This document shows positions 25,862 to 35,310 of a stretch of 64,000 nt of DNA, piece after piece (the stretch's first letter is position 1; each line of letters starts with the position of its first letter). Origin of the DNA: Corynebacterium pilosum DSM 20521 = CIP 103422 (GTDB lineage Bacteria; Actinomycetota; Actinomycetes; Mycobacteriales; Mycobacteriaceae); NCBI RefSeq assembly GCF_000373805.1, contig NZ_KB892472.1, forward strand, positions 31,531-95,530. The letters run 5' to 3'. The position numbers and the translations under genes are program-made. Below the pieces are notes generated by a model that saw only the letters and a program-made list of their open reading frames with translations, was not told the origin of the DNA and did no database searches.

Positions 25862-27097
25862 TTAAACCGTGATCTCCCCGTCCAACGCACGCTGTCCGAT
25901 ATCGCGGCGGTAGAAGGATCCTTCCAGCTCAATCTGCTCGATCTGCGCGTACGCATCAGCGCGTGCGGCCCCAAGATCCGCACCCACGCCCACCACATTG
26001 AGAACACGGCCACCAGAGGAGATCAGGCGGCCTTCGTCGTCAAGCGCCGTGCCCGCGTGCAGCACATGCTCAGCGCCATGGATCTCCCCGCCGATCACGG
26101 GCGCCGCCGGATAATCCTGCGCCGCCAACACCACCGTGATCGCGGCCCCATCACGCCACTCAAGCTGCGGCAACTCCGCCAAGCGGCCCTCCGCGGTAGC
26201 CAGCAGCGCCTCCGCCAGATCCGACTCCAACAAGGCCAACACGGCCTGGGTCTCCGGGTCGCCGAAACGGGCGTTGAACTCCACCACCGACGGGCCCTGC
26301 TCGCCCCACGCGATGCCCGCGTACAGCAAACCGGAATAAGGGATGCCGCGGGAAACCATCTCGCGCGCCACGGGCGCCACCACCTCATCGACGATGCGCT
26401 GCACACCGCCCTCAGGCAGCCACGGCAGCGGGCAGTACGCGCCCATGCCGCCGGTGTTCGGGCCCTCGTCGTTATCGTAGGCGCGCTTGTGGTCCTGCGC
26501 CGGGATCAGCGGCACGACCGTTTCGCCATCGACCAGGCAAAACAGGCTCACCTCAGGGCCGTCCAGGAAGCTTTCCACCAGCACCGGGTTACCGCCGGCG
26601 ATGACCTCGCGGGCATGCTCGGCCGCAGCGTCTCGCTCGCGCGTGACGACGACCCCCTTGCCCCCTGCCAGGCCGTCATCCTTGACCACATAGTTCGGGC
26701 CAAAATTATCCAGCACGGTATCGATCTCGCCCGCCTCCAGGATGCGTTCCGCGTAGGCGGTGGCCACGCCGGCAGCGGACATGACGTCCTTCGCAAATGC
26801 CTTGGACCCTTCCAGCTGGGCGGCAGCCTGGGTGGGGCCGAACGTCGAAAAGCCTGCCTCACGCAACGCGTCGCTCGCACCGGCCACCAGGGGGATCTCC
26901 GGGCCGATCACGACGAGGTCTGCCTCCACCTCGCGGGCGACGTGCACCACTTCGAGGGGGTTTTGGATATCGCAGTCAGCATTCGTGGCGATCTCCGCCG
27001 TACCAGCGTTGCCCGGGGCAACGAACAGTTCATGAGTCTGCATGGCCTGAGCAAGAGCATGTTCCCGGCCACCGGAACCGATAATAAGGATGCGCAT
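25862..27097 (-). CDS. purD: Phosphoribosylamine-glycine ligase
   Basis: The protein has 411 residues, starting [22 protein letters not shown]-grasp features include [37 protein letters not shown] and [16 protein letters not shown]. It makes glycinamide ribonucleotide, the second step of purine synthesis. TATTAT ends 7 nt before ATG 27097, favouring this start over ATG 27106. It is divergent from the HIT gene with about 40 bases between them. Confidence 0.96.
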   Translation of the reverse strand: MRILIIGSGGREHALAQAMQTHELFVAPGNAGTAEIATNADCDIQNPLEVVHVAREVEADLVVIGPEIPLVAGASDALREAGFSTFGPTQAAAQLEGSKAFAKDVMSAAGVATAYAERILEAGEIDTVLDNFGPNYVVKDDGLAGGKGVVVTRERDAAAEHAREVIAGGNPVLVESFLDGPEVSLFCLVDGETVVPLIPAQDHKRAYDNDEGPNTGGMGAYCPLPWLPEGGVQRIVDEVVAPVAREMVSRGIPYSGLLYAGIAWGEQGPSVVEFNARFGDPETQAVLALLESDLAEALLATAEGRLAELPQLEWRDGAAITVVLAAQDYPAAPVIGGEIHGAEHVLHAGTALDDEGRLISSGGRVLNVVGVGADLGAARADAYAQIEQIELEGSFYRRDIGQRALDGEITV

Positions 27098-27138
27098 GGC
27101 GCTCATAATAGCCCGACGAAGGCTAGACTTTAATCATT

Positions 27139-27564
27139 ATGAGTAGTGTATTTACGAAGATCATCAACGGGGAACTGCCCGGCCGATTCATCTACCGCGA
27201 CGACAAGGTGGCCGCATTCCTCACCATCGAACCCGTCGCCTATGGCCACACCCTCGTCGTTCCTGTCGAAGAAGTGGACAAGTGGACCGACATCGACCAG
27301 GCGACATGGGCCGACATGAACGACATCGCCCAGCAGATCGGCGACGGCGTGATCGAATGCTTCGGTTCCGAACGCGCCGGCTACATGATCGCCGGCTTCG
27401 AAGTACCCCACGCGCACATCCATATCTTCCCAGCCAACGACATGTCCGGCTATAACTTGTCGACGATCATGGCCGCCGATGAGACCGACCCCGCCAAGAT
27501 GGATGACGCGGCCGCAAAGCTGCGCAATTTCCTCGGCACCGACCAGAACGGCTACCTGCCCTAG
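27139..27564 (+). CDS. HIT family nucleotide-binding hydrolase
   Basis: The protein has 141 residues. It has the complete histidine triad HAHIHIF near residue 95, plus FTKIINGELPGRFIYRDD and GHTLVVPVEEVDKW. HIT proteins hydrolyse or transfer AMP from adenylated substrates; the physiological substrate in corynebacteria is not known. TAGACT lies 10 nt upstream. The stop codon overlaps the convergent histidine-kinase gene by 4 bases. Confidence 0.92.
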   Translation: MSSVFTKIINGELPGRFIYRDDKVAAFLTIEPVAYGHTLVVPVEEVDKWTDIDQATWADMNDIAQQIGDGVIECFGSERAGYMIAGFEVPHAHIHIFPANDMSGYNLSTIMAADETDPAKMDDAAAKLRNFLGTDQNGYLP

Positions 27565-28994
27565 CCCTGGCTAGCGCGGGGCAGCGCCACCGTGAAGGTG
27601 GAGCCCACGCCCTCCTCCGAGGTGACGGAAATGGTGCCGCCGTGCTGCTCGACGAGCGACTTCACAATGGACAACCCCAAACCGGAACCACCGTTGCCGC
27701 CACCGCGGGTGCGCGAGGAATCGGCGCGGTAGAACCGCTCAAAGATGTGCGCACAGACTTCCTTGCTCATGCCGATTCCGTTATCGCACACGTCCACGAA
27801 GATGGTGTCCTCCTCGTCGCGCAGCACAATTTCTACCTCCGCATCCTTGCCGCCGTGCTTCAGCCCGTTGACGACGAGGTTGAGCAGGATCTGGTGCATG
27901 CGGTCTGGATCACCCAGCACGACGGGGATGTCGGTCGTGGCGTTGTCCACATTGATGCTGCGCTCCGGAAACGCCGCCCGTGCCGAGCCCATCACCGACA
28001 GCGACAGCTCAAGCAGGTCCATCGGTTGCTTGTTCAGCCGACTGCCCTCCGCGCGGGTCAAGGCCAGCAAGTCTTCAACCAGCAGCTTCATGCGCTTGGA
28101 CTCGTCGTCAATCTTGCCCAGCACGAAATCCACGTCATCGGTGGCGCCCTGTCGGTAGAGCTCGGTAAAACCGGTCAGACTTGTTAACGGGGTGCGCAGC
28201 TCATGCGAGGCATCGCCGACGAACCGGCGCATCTGGGCCTCTTTCTGCTGCGCGTCCTCCACCGATTCCTGCAGCTGGCCCAGCATGACGTTGAGCGAGT
28301 ATGACAGCTGGCCCACCTCCGTGTTTCGGGGCCACTCGGGCACACGCAGATCCAGGTCTCCATCGGCGATCTTCTGGGCTGTTGCCTCCACTTCGCGCAG
28401 CGGGCGCATCGCGCGTTGTACGAAGTAACGTGAGACAACAGCGATCAGCACCAGGGTCAGCCCAGAGATCACGGCCTGGATGATGTTCAGGTTGCGCAGC
28501 AGGTTCTTTTCTTGGTCGAGGGACTTCGCCACGACAATGAGGCTGCCGTTCTCGCTCAAGGTTGCCATCGCGCGCCAACTGCGCTCTTCCAGCGACCCCG
28601 CCACCGACGGCAGTGTGGTGGGTTCGTGCAAGGCTTCAAGCTTGGTGATGTCCGGCGGGCTACCCTGCCCATTGACTACGCGCTGTGGACCACCAAGGGG
28701 CACGATGACCTGCGCATAGTCGGATGGCAGCCGTTGCGTCGACATACCCGGTGGCAACTGAAGGGACTTCGCCCACCCGTCGATCCCGGTGTATAAGTCT
28801 TCGTCGATACGCTGGTACAACACGCTGCTCATCACCGTGGATACCGCCCACGAACTGCCGAAGAGGCCGACCCCGGAAATCATCATCATGAGCAGCACCA
28901 GCCAAGTCCGCAACGGGATGGCGCGCGTTTTCGGCTTCGGCGACTTTCGTCGGCGCTTCTTCTCGCTGTTGCTCCGGGTCATGCCTTGCACCAT
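27561..28994 (-). CDS. phoS: Sensor histidine kinase, probable phosphate-starvation sensor PhoS
   Basis: The protein has 477 residues. Two membrane segments (about 28-50 and 160-180) flank an extracytoplasmic sensor region. HAMP follows, then the phosphoacceptor motif GDASHELRTPLTSL and a HATPase domain with NGLKHGG, CDNGIGM and GGSGLGLSIV. Its partner regulator is 11 nt upstream on the same strand. Identification as PhoS rests on the regulator's similarity to the PhoP/PhoR type and on C. glutamicum-like gene order (purC-purB-purD, then phoS-phoR); it is not proven by sequence alone. AGGAC precedes the ATG. Confidence 0.82.
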   Translation of the reverse strand: MVQGMTRSNSEKKRRRKSPKPKTRAIPLRTWLVLLMMMISGVGLFGSSWAVSTVMSSVLYQRIDEDLYTGIDGWAKSLQLPPGMSTQRLPSDYAQVIVPLGGPQRVVNGQGSPPDITKLEALHEPTTLPSVAGSLEERSWRAMATLSENGSLIVVAKSLDQEKNLLRNLNIIQAVISGLTLVLIAVVSRYFVQRAMRPLREVEATAQKIADGDLDLRVPEWPRNTEVGQLSYSLNVMLGQLQESVEDAQQKEAQMRRFVGDASHELRTPLTSLTGFTELYRQGATDDVDFVLGKIDDESKRMKLLVEDLLALTRAEGSRLNKQPMDLLELSLSVMGSARAAFPERSINVDNATTDIPVVLGDPDRMHQILLNLVVNGLKHGGKDAEVEIVLRDEEDTIFVDVCDNGIGMSKEVCAHIFERFYRADSSRTRGGGNGGSGLGLSIVKSLVEQHGGTISVTSEEGVGSTFTVALPRASQG

Positions 28995-29005
28995 AGAGAA
29001 ATGTC

Positions 29006-29737
29006 CTACTGGCGTGGGGTACGCAACACGTAGCCGACACCGCGCACGGTATGAATCAGCGGCACATCGCCCGTATCAACCTTGCGGCGCAGGTAGGAGA
29101 TGTAGGACTCCACCACGTTGCCGTCGCCACCAAAATCGTAGTGCCACACATTGTCCAGGATCTTCGCCTTCGACAACACCACCTCAGCGTTCAGCATGAG
29201 GTAGCGCAGCAGGTTGAACTCCGTCGGCGACAGGTCGATGATTTCGCCGGCCTTAGTTACCTCGTGGGTCTCGTCGTTAAGCGTCAAATCCGCGTAGCGA
29301 ATCGTCGCATCCTCGCGCTCGCCCTCGGTGACGTTGCCGCGACGCAAGATGACGCGCAGGCGCGTGATCACCTCTTCGAGGCTAAACGGCTTCGTCACAT
29401 AATCGTCGGCGCCAATGGTGAGGCCGTGAATCCGGTCCTCCACAGCGTCCTTCGCGGTGAGGAAGAGCACCGGGCCGTCAAGCCCTTCGGCGCGCAGCTT
29501 CGTCAGCAGCTCAAAACCATCCATGCCCGGCATCATGACGTCCAGGATGTACGCGTCCGGCCTGTACTCGCGCGCGATCCGCAACGCCTCGTGGCCCGAA
29601 GCGGCCGACTCTACCTCAAAGCCCTGGAATTTCAGGGAGACCGTGAGCAATTCGACGATATTTGGCTCGTCGTCGACAACGAGCACCTTCACGCCTTGTG
29701 TATTTTGCGTGTTCTGGGTTTCAGTCATGTTCTTCAT
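29006..29737 (-). CDS. phoR: OmpR-family response regulator, probable phosphate regulator PhoR
   Basis: The protein has 243 residues. The receiver domain contains VVDDEPNIVELL, the phosphoacceptor Asp in ILDVMMPGMDGFELL, and the Lys of GADDYVTKPFSLEEV. The C-terminal winged helix ends NVVESYISYLRRKVD and VRGVGYVLRTPR. The receiver closely resembles mycobacterial PhoP and corynebacterial PhoR, which activate pst genes under phosphate limitation. ATG 29728 is an alternative start. If correct, its likely targets include the PHO-box-like repeats before pstS 24 kb away. Confidence 0.86.
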   Translation of the reverse strand: MKNMTETQNTQNTQGVKVLVVDDEPNIVELLTVSLKFQGFEVESAASGHEALRIAREYRPDAYILDVMMPGMDGFELLTKLRAEGLDGPVLFLTAKDAVEDRIHGLTIGADDYVTKPFSLEEVITRLRVILRRGNVTEGEREDATIRYADLTLNDETHEVTKAGEIIDLSPTEFNLLRYLMLNAEVVLSKAKILDNVWHYDFGGDGNVVESYISYLRRKVDTGDVPLIHTVRGVGYVLRTPRQ

Positions 29738-29830
29738 GCCACCTTCATATTCGTATCATGTACAGTAAACGCCCCCAACCTGAGCGTTTGCTGCACGCTT
29801 ACTGTACGTCTGGTCCGAGCCCAACGGCGC

Positions 29831-29836
29831 TATACT
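29831..29836 (+). promoter_or_regulatory. -10 element of the MFS gene (leaderless type)
   Basis: TATACT ends exactly 7 nt before ATG 29844; the spacer GCCTTAA contains no ribosome-binding site. Confidence 0.5.
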
Positions 29837-29843
29837 GCCTTAA

Positions 29844-31205
29844 ATGCGTTGGGTCTTTCTCTTGGTCATCTCACTTGGCCTGCTCATGATCGGCTTGGAC
29901 AATTCCATCCTGTACACCGCCTTGCCGCGGCTTTCCGACGAACTGTCCGCCACCCCCGAGCAATCGCTGTGGATCATCAACGCCTACCCCTTGGTCATGT
30001 CCGGCCTGCTGCTGGGCACCGGCACGCTTGGCGACCGGATCGGCCACACCAAAATGTTCTCGATCGGCCTGTCCATCTTCGGCCTCGCCTCGCTTCTGGC
30101 CGCCTACTCCCCCACCGCCGGTGTGCTTATCGCCGCCCGCGCACTCCTCGGCGTCGGCGCTGCCACCATGATGCCGTCCACCCTGGCGCTGATCCGCCAA
30201 ACATTTCGCGACGAACGCGAACGCAACACAGCCATCGGCATTTGGGGTGCGGTCGCGATTGTGGGCGCAGCCGCCGGCCCGCTCCTGGGCGGTTTCCTTT
30301 TGGAGCACTTCTTCTGGGGCTCCATCTTCCTGGTCAACGTCCCCATCGTGGTGATCGCGCTGGCAGTCATGCTGGTGACCGCGCCACCCAATATCCCCTA
30401 TCCGGCGGCCCGCTGGGACGGGTGGTCGTCGTTACTTGCCCTGGCCACATTCAGCCTGCTCACCCTCGCGCTGAAAGGCCACCTGCTGGCGCTGCCCGGC
30501 GCGATCCTTGCCGGGTGGTTGTTCGTGCGCCGCCAACGTGGCCTGGAGCAGCCGCTGCTCACCTTCGATATTTTCCGCTCCCCCATGTTTAGCGGCGGGG
30601 TGATCGCCGCGTGGGCGTCGTACTTTGTTGTCTCCTCGGTGGAGTTGTTAACCACGCAGCGTTTTCAGCTGGTGGCCGGGTTTTCGCCGCTGGAGGCGGG
30701 CCTGGTGATCGTGGCGGTGGTCCTCGCCAGCCTGCCCGCTTCGATCCTGGGCGGGATGTTCCTGCACAAGGTGGGCTTTTCGCCGCTGATTTCCGGCGGG
30801 TTTGTCGTGGCCGCGATCGGTCTTGCGGTGGCCGTGGTGAGCCTGGACAACCTGGCGCTCTTCGTGACCGCGTTGGGCCTGACCGGCGCCGGGCTTGGCG
30901 CTGTGATGTCGGTGGCGTCCACGGCGATCATCGGGTCGGTCGCCCCGCGGCGCGCGGGCATGGCCGCCAGCGTGGAGGAGGTGTCCTACGAGTTCGGCGC
31001 GCTGGTGGCGGTCGCTGCGATGGGCACTGGCTTAACGACGATCAAAGCCCGCCTCACCGCGGGAGGTGCGCCCGAAGCCCAGGCCTTCGATACCGCGTAC
31101 CTGACATTATTGGCGATCTCGGGCGCCATTACTGTGCTGGCTGCGGTGGCAACGTGGTGGTGCTTCCGGGGTAACCCGAAGACCACGCCGATGAACCAGC
31201 AGTGA
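29844..31205 (+). CDS. MFS transporter, DHA2-like drug/solute exporter
   Basis: The protein has 453 residues and is very hydrophobic, with roughly 14 membrane segments. LDNSILYTALPRLS is the DHA2 membrane-1 motif, GDRIGHTKMF the loop 2-3 motif A, and GAAAGPLLGGFLLEHFFW the antiporter motif C. Relatives of the QacA/SmvA type export cations and drugs by proton antiport; no substrate can be assigned. It stands alone and is divergent from phoR, with about 106 bases between. A 12-mer copy lies at 31030. Confidence 0.87.
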   Translation: MRWVFLLVISLGLLMIGLDNSILYTALPRLSDELSATPEQSLWIINAYPLVMSGLLLGTGTLGDRIGHTKMFSIGLSIFGLASLLAAYSPTAGVLIAARALLGVGAATMMPSTLALIRQTFRDERERNTAIGIWGAVAIVGAAAGPLLGGFLLEHFFWGSIFLVNVPIVVIALAVMLVTAPPNIPYPAARWDGWSSLLALATFSLLTLALKGHLLALPGAILAGWLFVRRQRGLEQPLLTFDIFRSPMFSGGVIAAWASYFVVSSVELLTTQRFQLVAGFSPLEAGLVIVAVVLASLPASILGGMFLHKVGFSPLISGGFVVAAIGLAVAVVSLDNLALFVTALGLTGAGLGAVMSVASTAIIGSVAPRRAGMAASVEEVSYEFGALVAVAAMGTGLTTIKARLTAGGAPEAQAFDTAYLTLLAISGAITVLAAVATWWCFRGNPKTTPMNQQ

Positions 31206-31248
31206 CATTGTTGAGACAACAAGCGGCTGCGCCCTTAGGATCAGGGGC

Positions 31249-32484
31249 ATGAGACAGCCCGCCAGCTCTTCCGCCTCCTTCACCGCCGTGCCCGGAAAAC
31301 GCACCGACCGCCTGTCGGTTGCCGCCTGGGCATCGTGGGATGCCGGAACCGCTGCCTTCCACGCAGTCTTAGTCACGTTCATCTTCTCCGTGTACTTAGT
31401 TGACGATGTGGGCGCCACCGTGGACTCGGGCCTGAAGCCCTCGCAGTGGTACTCCCTGTCCATGGCGGCACTATTTTTCATCAAAAACACCGCGCCGGAA
31501 TATTTCTTCGCCGGCCTTGTCCTGCTCGCCGCTGCCTCGGTGACCATCCAATTCGCCGAAGTCTCCTACTTCGCCATGCTCAACCAGGTCTCCACCGAGG
31601 AAACCGTGGGGCGTGTCTCCGGCGCCGGATGGGCCGCAGGATACGTCGGGGGCATCGTCGTACTGCTCTTGTCCTTCATCTTTTTCGTCTCCGGTGAGGG
31701 AGACACCCGCGGCCTGCTCAACATACCTACCGACGAAGGCCTGAACATCCGCGCCGTCGCCGCCTTCGCGGCCGCCTGGATGCTCGTGTTGGCGCTGCCC
31801 CTCTTTCTGCGCGTGCCCGAAATCCCCCGCACCACTCCCGATCTTCGCGAATCCTTCATCGCCTCCTACCGGCGCCTCTTCCGCGACCTGAAAACGCTGT
31901 GGCACACCAGCAAAAACGGCGTGTTCTTCCTCGTCGCCTCCGCAATTTTCCGCGACGGGCTATCCGGCGTGTTCGCCTTCGGCGCGATCCTGGCGGTCAC
32001 CGTCTATGGCCTCTCCGCCTCCGAGGTGCTGCTCTTCGGGGTGGCCGCCAACGTGGTCGCGGCGGTCGGTGCCTTCGTCGGCGGTTACCTCGACGACCTC
32101 ATCGGCCCCAAAGCCGTGATCCTCTCGTCGTTAGTCATCATGATCATCACCGGGTTTGCGCTGCTTTTTGCCGACGGCCCCCTCGCCTTCTGGATCCTCG
32201 GCCTCATCCTGTGTTTGTTCGTTGGACCGGCGCAATCGTCGTCACGCTCCTTCGTCGCCCGCGTCGCCCCGCCCGGCCACGAAGGCCAAATGTTCGGCCT
32301 CTACACCACCACCGGGCGCGCCGTCAGTTGGCTGACCCCGCTGCTGTTCGCCACGTTCGTCGGCATCATCGGCACAGACGACCGCGCCGGCATCATCGGG
32401 ATCGTCATGGTCCTACTGATCGGGGCGACCCTGATCATCCCCGTCCGCGACCCGCAGCGCGACCCGAACCCCGATCTCGCTTAA
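31249..32484 (+). CDS. UMF1 (Atg22-like) family MFS transporter, internally shortened
   Basis: The protein has 411 residues. AAWASWDAGTAAFHAVLVTFIF is the UMF1 opening, and GGYLDDLIGPKAVIL is the second-half loop motif. RSFVARVAPPGHEGQMFGLYT is the conserved late signature. After membrane segment 1 the sequence passes straight from GLKPSQWYS to LSMAALFFIKN. The segment that normally holds membrane helix 2 and the D-x-x-G-R-R-K-type loop motif is absent, so function is doubtful. TAGGAT lies 7 nt before ATG. The stop codon lies inside a copy of the 12-mer (32479). Confidence 0.8.
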   Translation: MRQPASSSASFTAVPGKRTDRLSVAAWASWDAGTAAFHAVLVTFIFSVYLVDDVGATVDSGLKPSQWYSLSMAALFFIKNTAPEYFFAGLVLLAAASVTIQFAEVSYFAMLNQVSTEETVGRVSGAGWAAGYVGGIVVLLLSFIFFVSGEGDTRGLLNIPTDEGLNIRAVAAFAAAWMLVLALPLFLRVPEIPRTTPDLRESFIASYRRLFRDLKTLWHTSKNGVFFLVASAIFRDGLSGVFAFGAILAVTVYGLSASEVLLFGVAANVVAAVGAFVGGYLDDLIGPKAVILSSLVIMIITGFALLFADGPLAFWILGLILCLFVGPAQSSSRSFVARVAPPGHEGQMFGLYTTTGRAVSWLTPLLFATFVGIIGTDDRAGIIGIVMVLLIGATLIIPVRDPQRDPNPDLA

Positions 32485-32490
32485 CGACGA

Positions 32491-32533
32491 CACCCCCGCC
32501 ACCTGCACAAACAGGAAGCGGGGGTGTTCTTTC
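32491..32533. terminator. Terminator between the UMF1 gene and tRNA-Thr
   Basis: CACCCCCGC (32491-32499) pairs with GCGGGGGTG (32518-32526), with an inner CCTG/CAGG stem, followed by TTCTTTCC. It also suits the minus-strand tRNA/ddh transcript. The 12-mer at 32479-32490 abuts the left arm. Confidence 0.85.
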
Positions 32534-32536
32534 CGA

Positions 32537-32608
32537 GCTGGAGACGAGACTTGAACTCGCAACCTACGCATTACAAGTGCGTTGCGCTGCCAATTGCGCC
32601 ACTCCAGC
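32537..32608 (-). tRNA. tRNA-Thr (anticodon TGT)
   Basis: All four stems can be drawn on the minus strand: acceptor GCTGGAG/CTCCAGC, D-stem GCGC/GCGC, anticodon stem ACGCA/TGCGT enclosing loop CTTGTAA, and T-stem GCGAG/CTCGT with TTCAAGT. The anticodon TGT reads ACA (Thr). Length is 72 nt without encoded CCA. It lies 13 nt downstream of ddh on the same strand. Confidence 0.95.
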
Positions 32609-32621
32609 ACTCGAAGAGATA

Positions 32622-33593
32622 TTACACGTCGCGTGCGATGAGGTCATCTAAAGGGGTAGCCGAAATCAAATATGGGGGCACCTCCAACACCGAATATGCA
32701 CCATAAGCCTCATTTTGGGCGATGCGCACAGCGGCGCGTGCGTACGCAATCGCCACCGCACCGGTGAAGTCTGGGTTGCGCTGCAACTCCAAGGTGTACT
32801 CGATCAGGTGCTGGTGCCCACCCGTATCACCCGTCGTGATCACATGCCCGCCGTGCGGCATGCCGGTGTGCTCGGCATCGAAAGTGGCATCGTCGACAAA
32901 GTGCACCTCGGTGTCGTAGCCGACAAAGTAGTCGGGCATGGTGCGGATGGCCTCGTCGATACGCGCCTCCAGCTCAGAATCCCCCGGCGTTTCCGGCACG
33001 ACGTAGCAGACGCGCTTGTGCGCACTCTTACCGTCGAGGCCCTCCGTCTCACCGCGGCGGGCGCGCTCCAGAGCGTCCTCAGCGGGGATCGTGTACTGCA
33101 CAGCCTTCTTCACACCCTCCACGCGACGCACCGCATCCGAATGCCCCTGCGACAGGCCCGGGCCCCAGAACGTGTTCTGCTTCGCGTTCGGCAGCAGCGC
33201 CTCCGCCATGGTGCGGTTCAGCGAAAACATGCCCGGATCCCAGCCGGTCGAGACGATCGACACGGTGTTGTTGTCCTCCGCGACCTCGTTCATCGTCGCC
33301 CGGTGGCGCGGCACGTCGCGGTGGTTGTCGTAGGTATCCACCGTGCACACGTGCTTGGCGAACTCCGGCGCCTGCTCCGGAATGTCCGTCGCTGAGCCCA
33401 AGCACAAGATGGCCACGTCGACCTCGTCTTTGTACTGCGCGAAGTCCGCCACGGGCAGCACGCGCGCGTCGGTGTCGAGTGCTTCACGACGAGAAAATAC
33501 CGCAGCCAGTTCCATATCGGGTTGCATCGCAATCAGCTTTTCGACGCTCTTTCCAAGGTTTCCGTAGCCGACAATGCCTACGCGGATAGCCAT
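32622..33593 (-). CDS. ddh: meso-Diaminopimelate D-dehydrogenase
   Basis: The protein has 323 residues. The N-terminal Rossmann motif is VGIVGYGNLGKSVEKLI. STGWDPGMFSLNR and WGPGLSQGHSDAVRR are substrate-site segments characteristic of corynebacterial Ddh. It makes meso-diaminopimelate directly from tetrahydrodipicolinate, ammonia and NADPH, the one-step branch of lysine and peptidoglycan synthesis found in few bacteria. Transcription may run on into tRNA-Thr. A near-match of the 12-mer, GCTTCACGACGA, lies at 33481. Confidence 0.97.
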   Translation of the reverse strand: MAIRVGIVGYGNLGKSVEKLIAMQPDMELAAVFSRREALDTDARVLPVADFAQYKDEVDVAILCLGSATDIPEQAPEFAKHVCTVDTYDNHRDVPRHRATMNEVAEDNNTVSIVSTGWDPGMFSLNRTMAEALLPNAKQNTFWGPGLSQGHSDAVRRVEGVKKAVQYTIPAEDALERARRGETEGLDGKSAHKRVCYVVPETPGDSELEARIDEAIRTMPDYFVGYDTEVHFVDDATFDAEHTGMPHGGHVITTGDTGGHQHLIEYTLELQRNPDFTGAVAIAYARAAVRIAQNEAYGAYSVLEVPPYLISATPLDDLIARDV

Positions 33594-33698
33594 AATGGGG
33601 TGTTCTCCTCTGTTCTAGTCGTGAACGTTTTTTGAATGGTGTTTTTAAGCGTACCCGTCGTGAGGTCTGGCGCGCGAACGTGCGCTAGTGTGCACTGT

Positions 33699-35261
33699 GT
33701 GCCCAACGTGCCCCATGCTTTGAAGAAACTCTGGGACAAGATCCGTGGCAGCCAAGTGGCCACGATTGACGAAGCGACCACGTCTCCGCCGCCGTCTCCT
33801 CTCGCCCCTGTTGACCTGACTGATCCGGCTCAGGTGACCGCCGTGATGAATATTGCGGCGCGGATCGGGGATATTTTGCTGTCTTCGGGGACGTCGAATG
33901 CGGATACGCGCGCGCAGATCCACACGGTGGCCTCGTCTTATGGTCTGCATTATCTGCACATTGACATCACGTTTAGTTCGATCAGGTTGCATACGACGAT
34001 CGGCACGACCGTGAAAACACCCATCAATGTGATGCGCGTGGTCGACGGCATGGATCCGAACTTTTCGAAGCTGACGCAGGTGGACAATCTGATCCGCTCC
34101 ATCCGTGCCGGCGGGACGCGGCCGGAGATCGCGGAGAAGATTCTCGACGAGATTTACTTGGCGCCGCCGCCCTACGGCCCGAAGCTGGCACTTGTGGGGT
34201 GGGCGGTGTTTGGCGGGGCGGTCGCGATCTTGTTCGGCGGCGGGTTCGGCATGGCTGCCCTTGGCGGGCTGACTAGTTTGGCGATCATGTCGATCAACGG
34301 CTGGCTGGGGAAACATTCCATGCCGTACTTTTTCCAGTGTGTTGCCGGCGGGCTGCTGGCAACACTTCCTGCGGCGGTGGCTTATGAGATCGCGGCGTCG
34401 GCCGGCATCACCTTCCGCCCGAGTTTGGTGATCGCCTCCGGCATCGTCGTGCTACTCGCGGGCCTGTCTCTGGTGCAGTCCCTCCAGGACGGGATTACGG
34501 GCGCCCCGGTGACGGCCAGCGCCAGGTTTTTCGAAACCATGCTGAATACCGGGGGCATCGTCGCCGGCGTAGCCACGGGTATCCAGCTCAGCGCGATGTT
34601 CGGCAGCGGCCTACCGCCGATGGAATCGATGGGCGCCACCGCCACCTTCGGCTCCGCCGGCGCGATCATCATCGCCGGCACGGTCACCTCGGCCGCCTTT
34701 GCCGTCGCCTCCTACGGCGACTGGTCGGCGGTGTGGGTCGCTGGCGCTTCCTCCCTGTTTGGTTCCATCGCCTACTACCTCGTGCTGCTGCCCGCGCAGA
34801 CCAGCCCGGTGCTTGCGGCCGCGATCTGTGCGGTCATGGTGGGCCTGGCCGGTGGTTTGCTGGCCCGCCGCTTCGGCGTGCCCCCGCTGATCACCCAGAT
34901 CGCCGGTGTGACCCCGTTTCTGCCCGGCCTGACCACCTACCGGGCGATGTACGGCATCCTCAACGACCAACTGCTGATCGGTTTCGCCAACCTCGGCACC
35001 GCAGTCGGCACCGCCCTAGCCTTGGCCGCCGGGGTGACCTTCGGCGAATGGGTCGCCCGCCGCATTCGCCGCCCGCAGGTGATCACCCCCTACCGTGCCT
35101 TCCGCGCGGCCGGCCGCATGACATTCCAGCAGATTCGGCGCGCCGAACGCATCGCACGCTCCCAGAAACTCGTCCGCCCGGCGGTGCGGTTGCCTCGTCG
35201 TCACGCGCAAGGAAACGCGCCCGGCACCCCCGACCACCGCAAGTCGCGCGGGCAGGGATAG
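33699..35261 (+). CDS. thrE: Threonine/serine exporter ThrE
   Basis: The protein has 520 residues. The hydrophilic N-terminal domain contains ARIGDILLSSGTSNADTRAQ and NFSKLTQVDNLIRSI, and is followed by about ten membrane segments including QDGITGAPVTASARFFET and GVTPFLPGLTTYRAMYG. This matches C. glutamicum ThrE, which exports threonine and serine using proton motive force. GTG 33699 is chosen because TAGTGT lies exactly 7 nt upstream; a longer frame to 33636 reads into the ddh promoter region. The tail is rich in Arg and Pro. Confidence 0.95.
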   Translation: MPNVPHALKKLWDKIRGSQVATIDEATTSPPPSPLAPVDLTDPAQVTAVMNIAARIGDILLSSGTSNADTRAQIHTVASSYGLHYLHIDITFSSIRLHTTIGTTVKTPINVMRVVDGMDPNFSKLTQVDNLIRSIRAGGTRPEIAEKILDEIYLAPPPYGPKLALVGWAVFGGAVAILFGGGFGMAALGGLTSLAIMSINGWLGKHSMPYFFQCVAGGLLATLPAAVAYEIAASAGITFRPSLVIASGIVVLLAGLSLVQSLQDGITGAPVTASARFFETMLNTGGIVAGVATGIQLSAMFGSGLPPMESMGATATFGSAGAIIIAGTVTSAAFAVASYGDWSAVWVAGASSLFGSIAYYLVLLPAQTSPVLAAAICAVMVGLAGGLLARRFGVPPLITQIAGVTPFLPGLTTYRAMYGILNDQLLIGFANLGTAVGTALALAAGVTFGEWVARRIRRPQVITPYRAFRAAGRMTFQQIRRAERIARSQKLVRPAVRLPRRHAQGNAPGTPDHRKSRGQG

Positions 35262-35310
35262 CGTAGAATAGGTCCATCTAGCTTTTCTTTCGTTATCCAG
35301 GAGGATGTTC

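Noticed and set aside
27561..29737. Assignment of the two-component pair as MtrAB
   Set aside because: The regulator's receiver resembles PhoP/PhoR more than MtrA, and no lpqB gene follows the kinase. Gene order also matches the phoRS locus.
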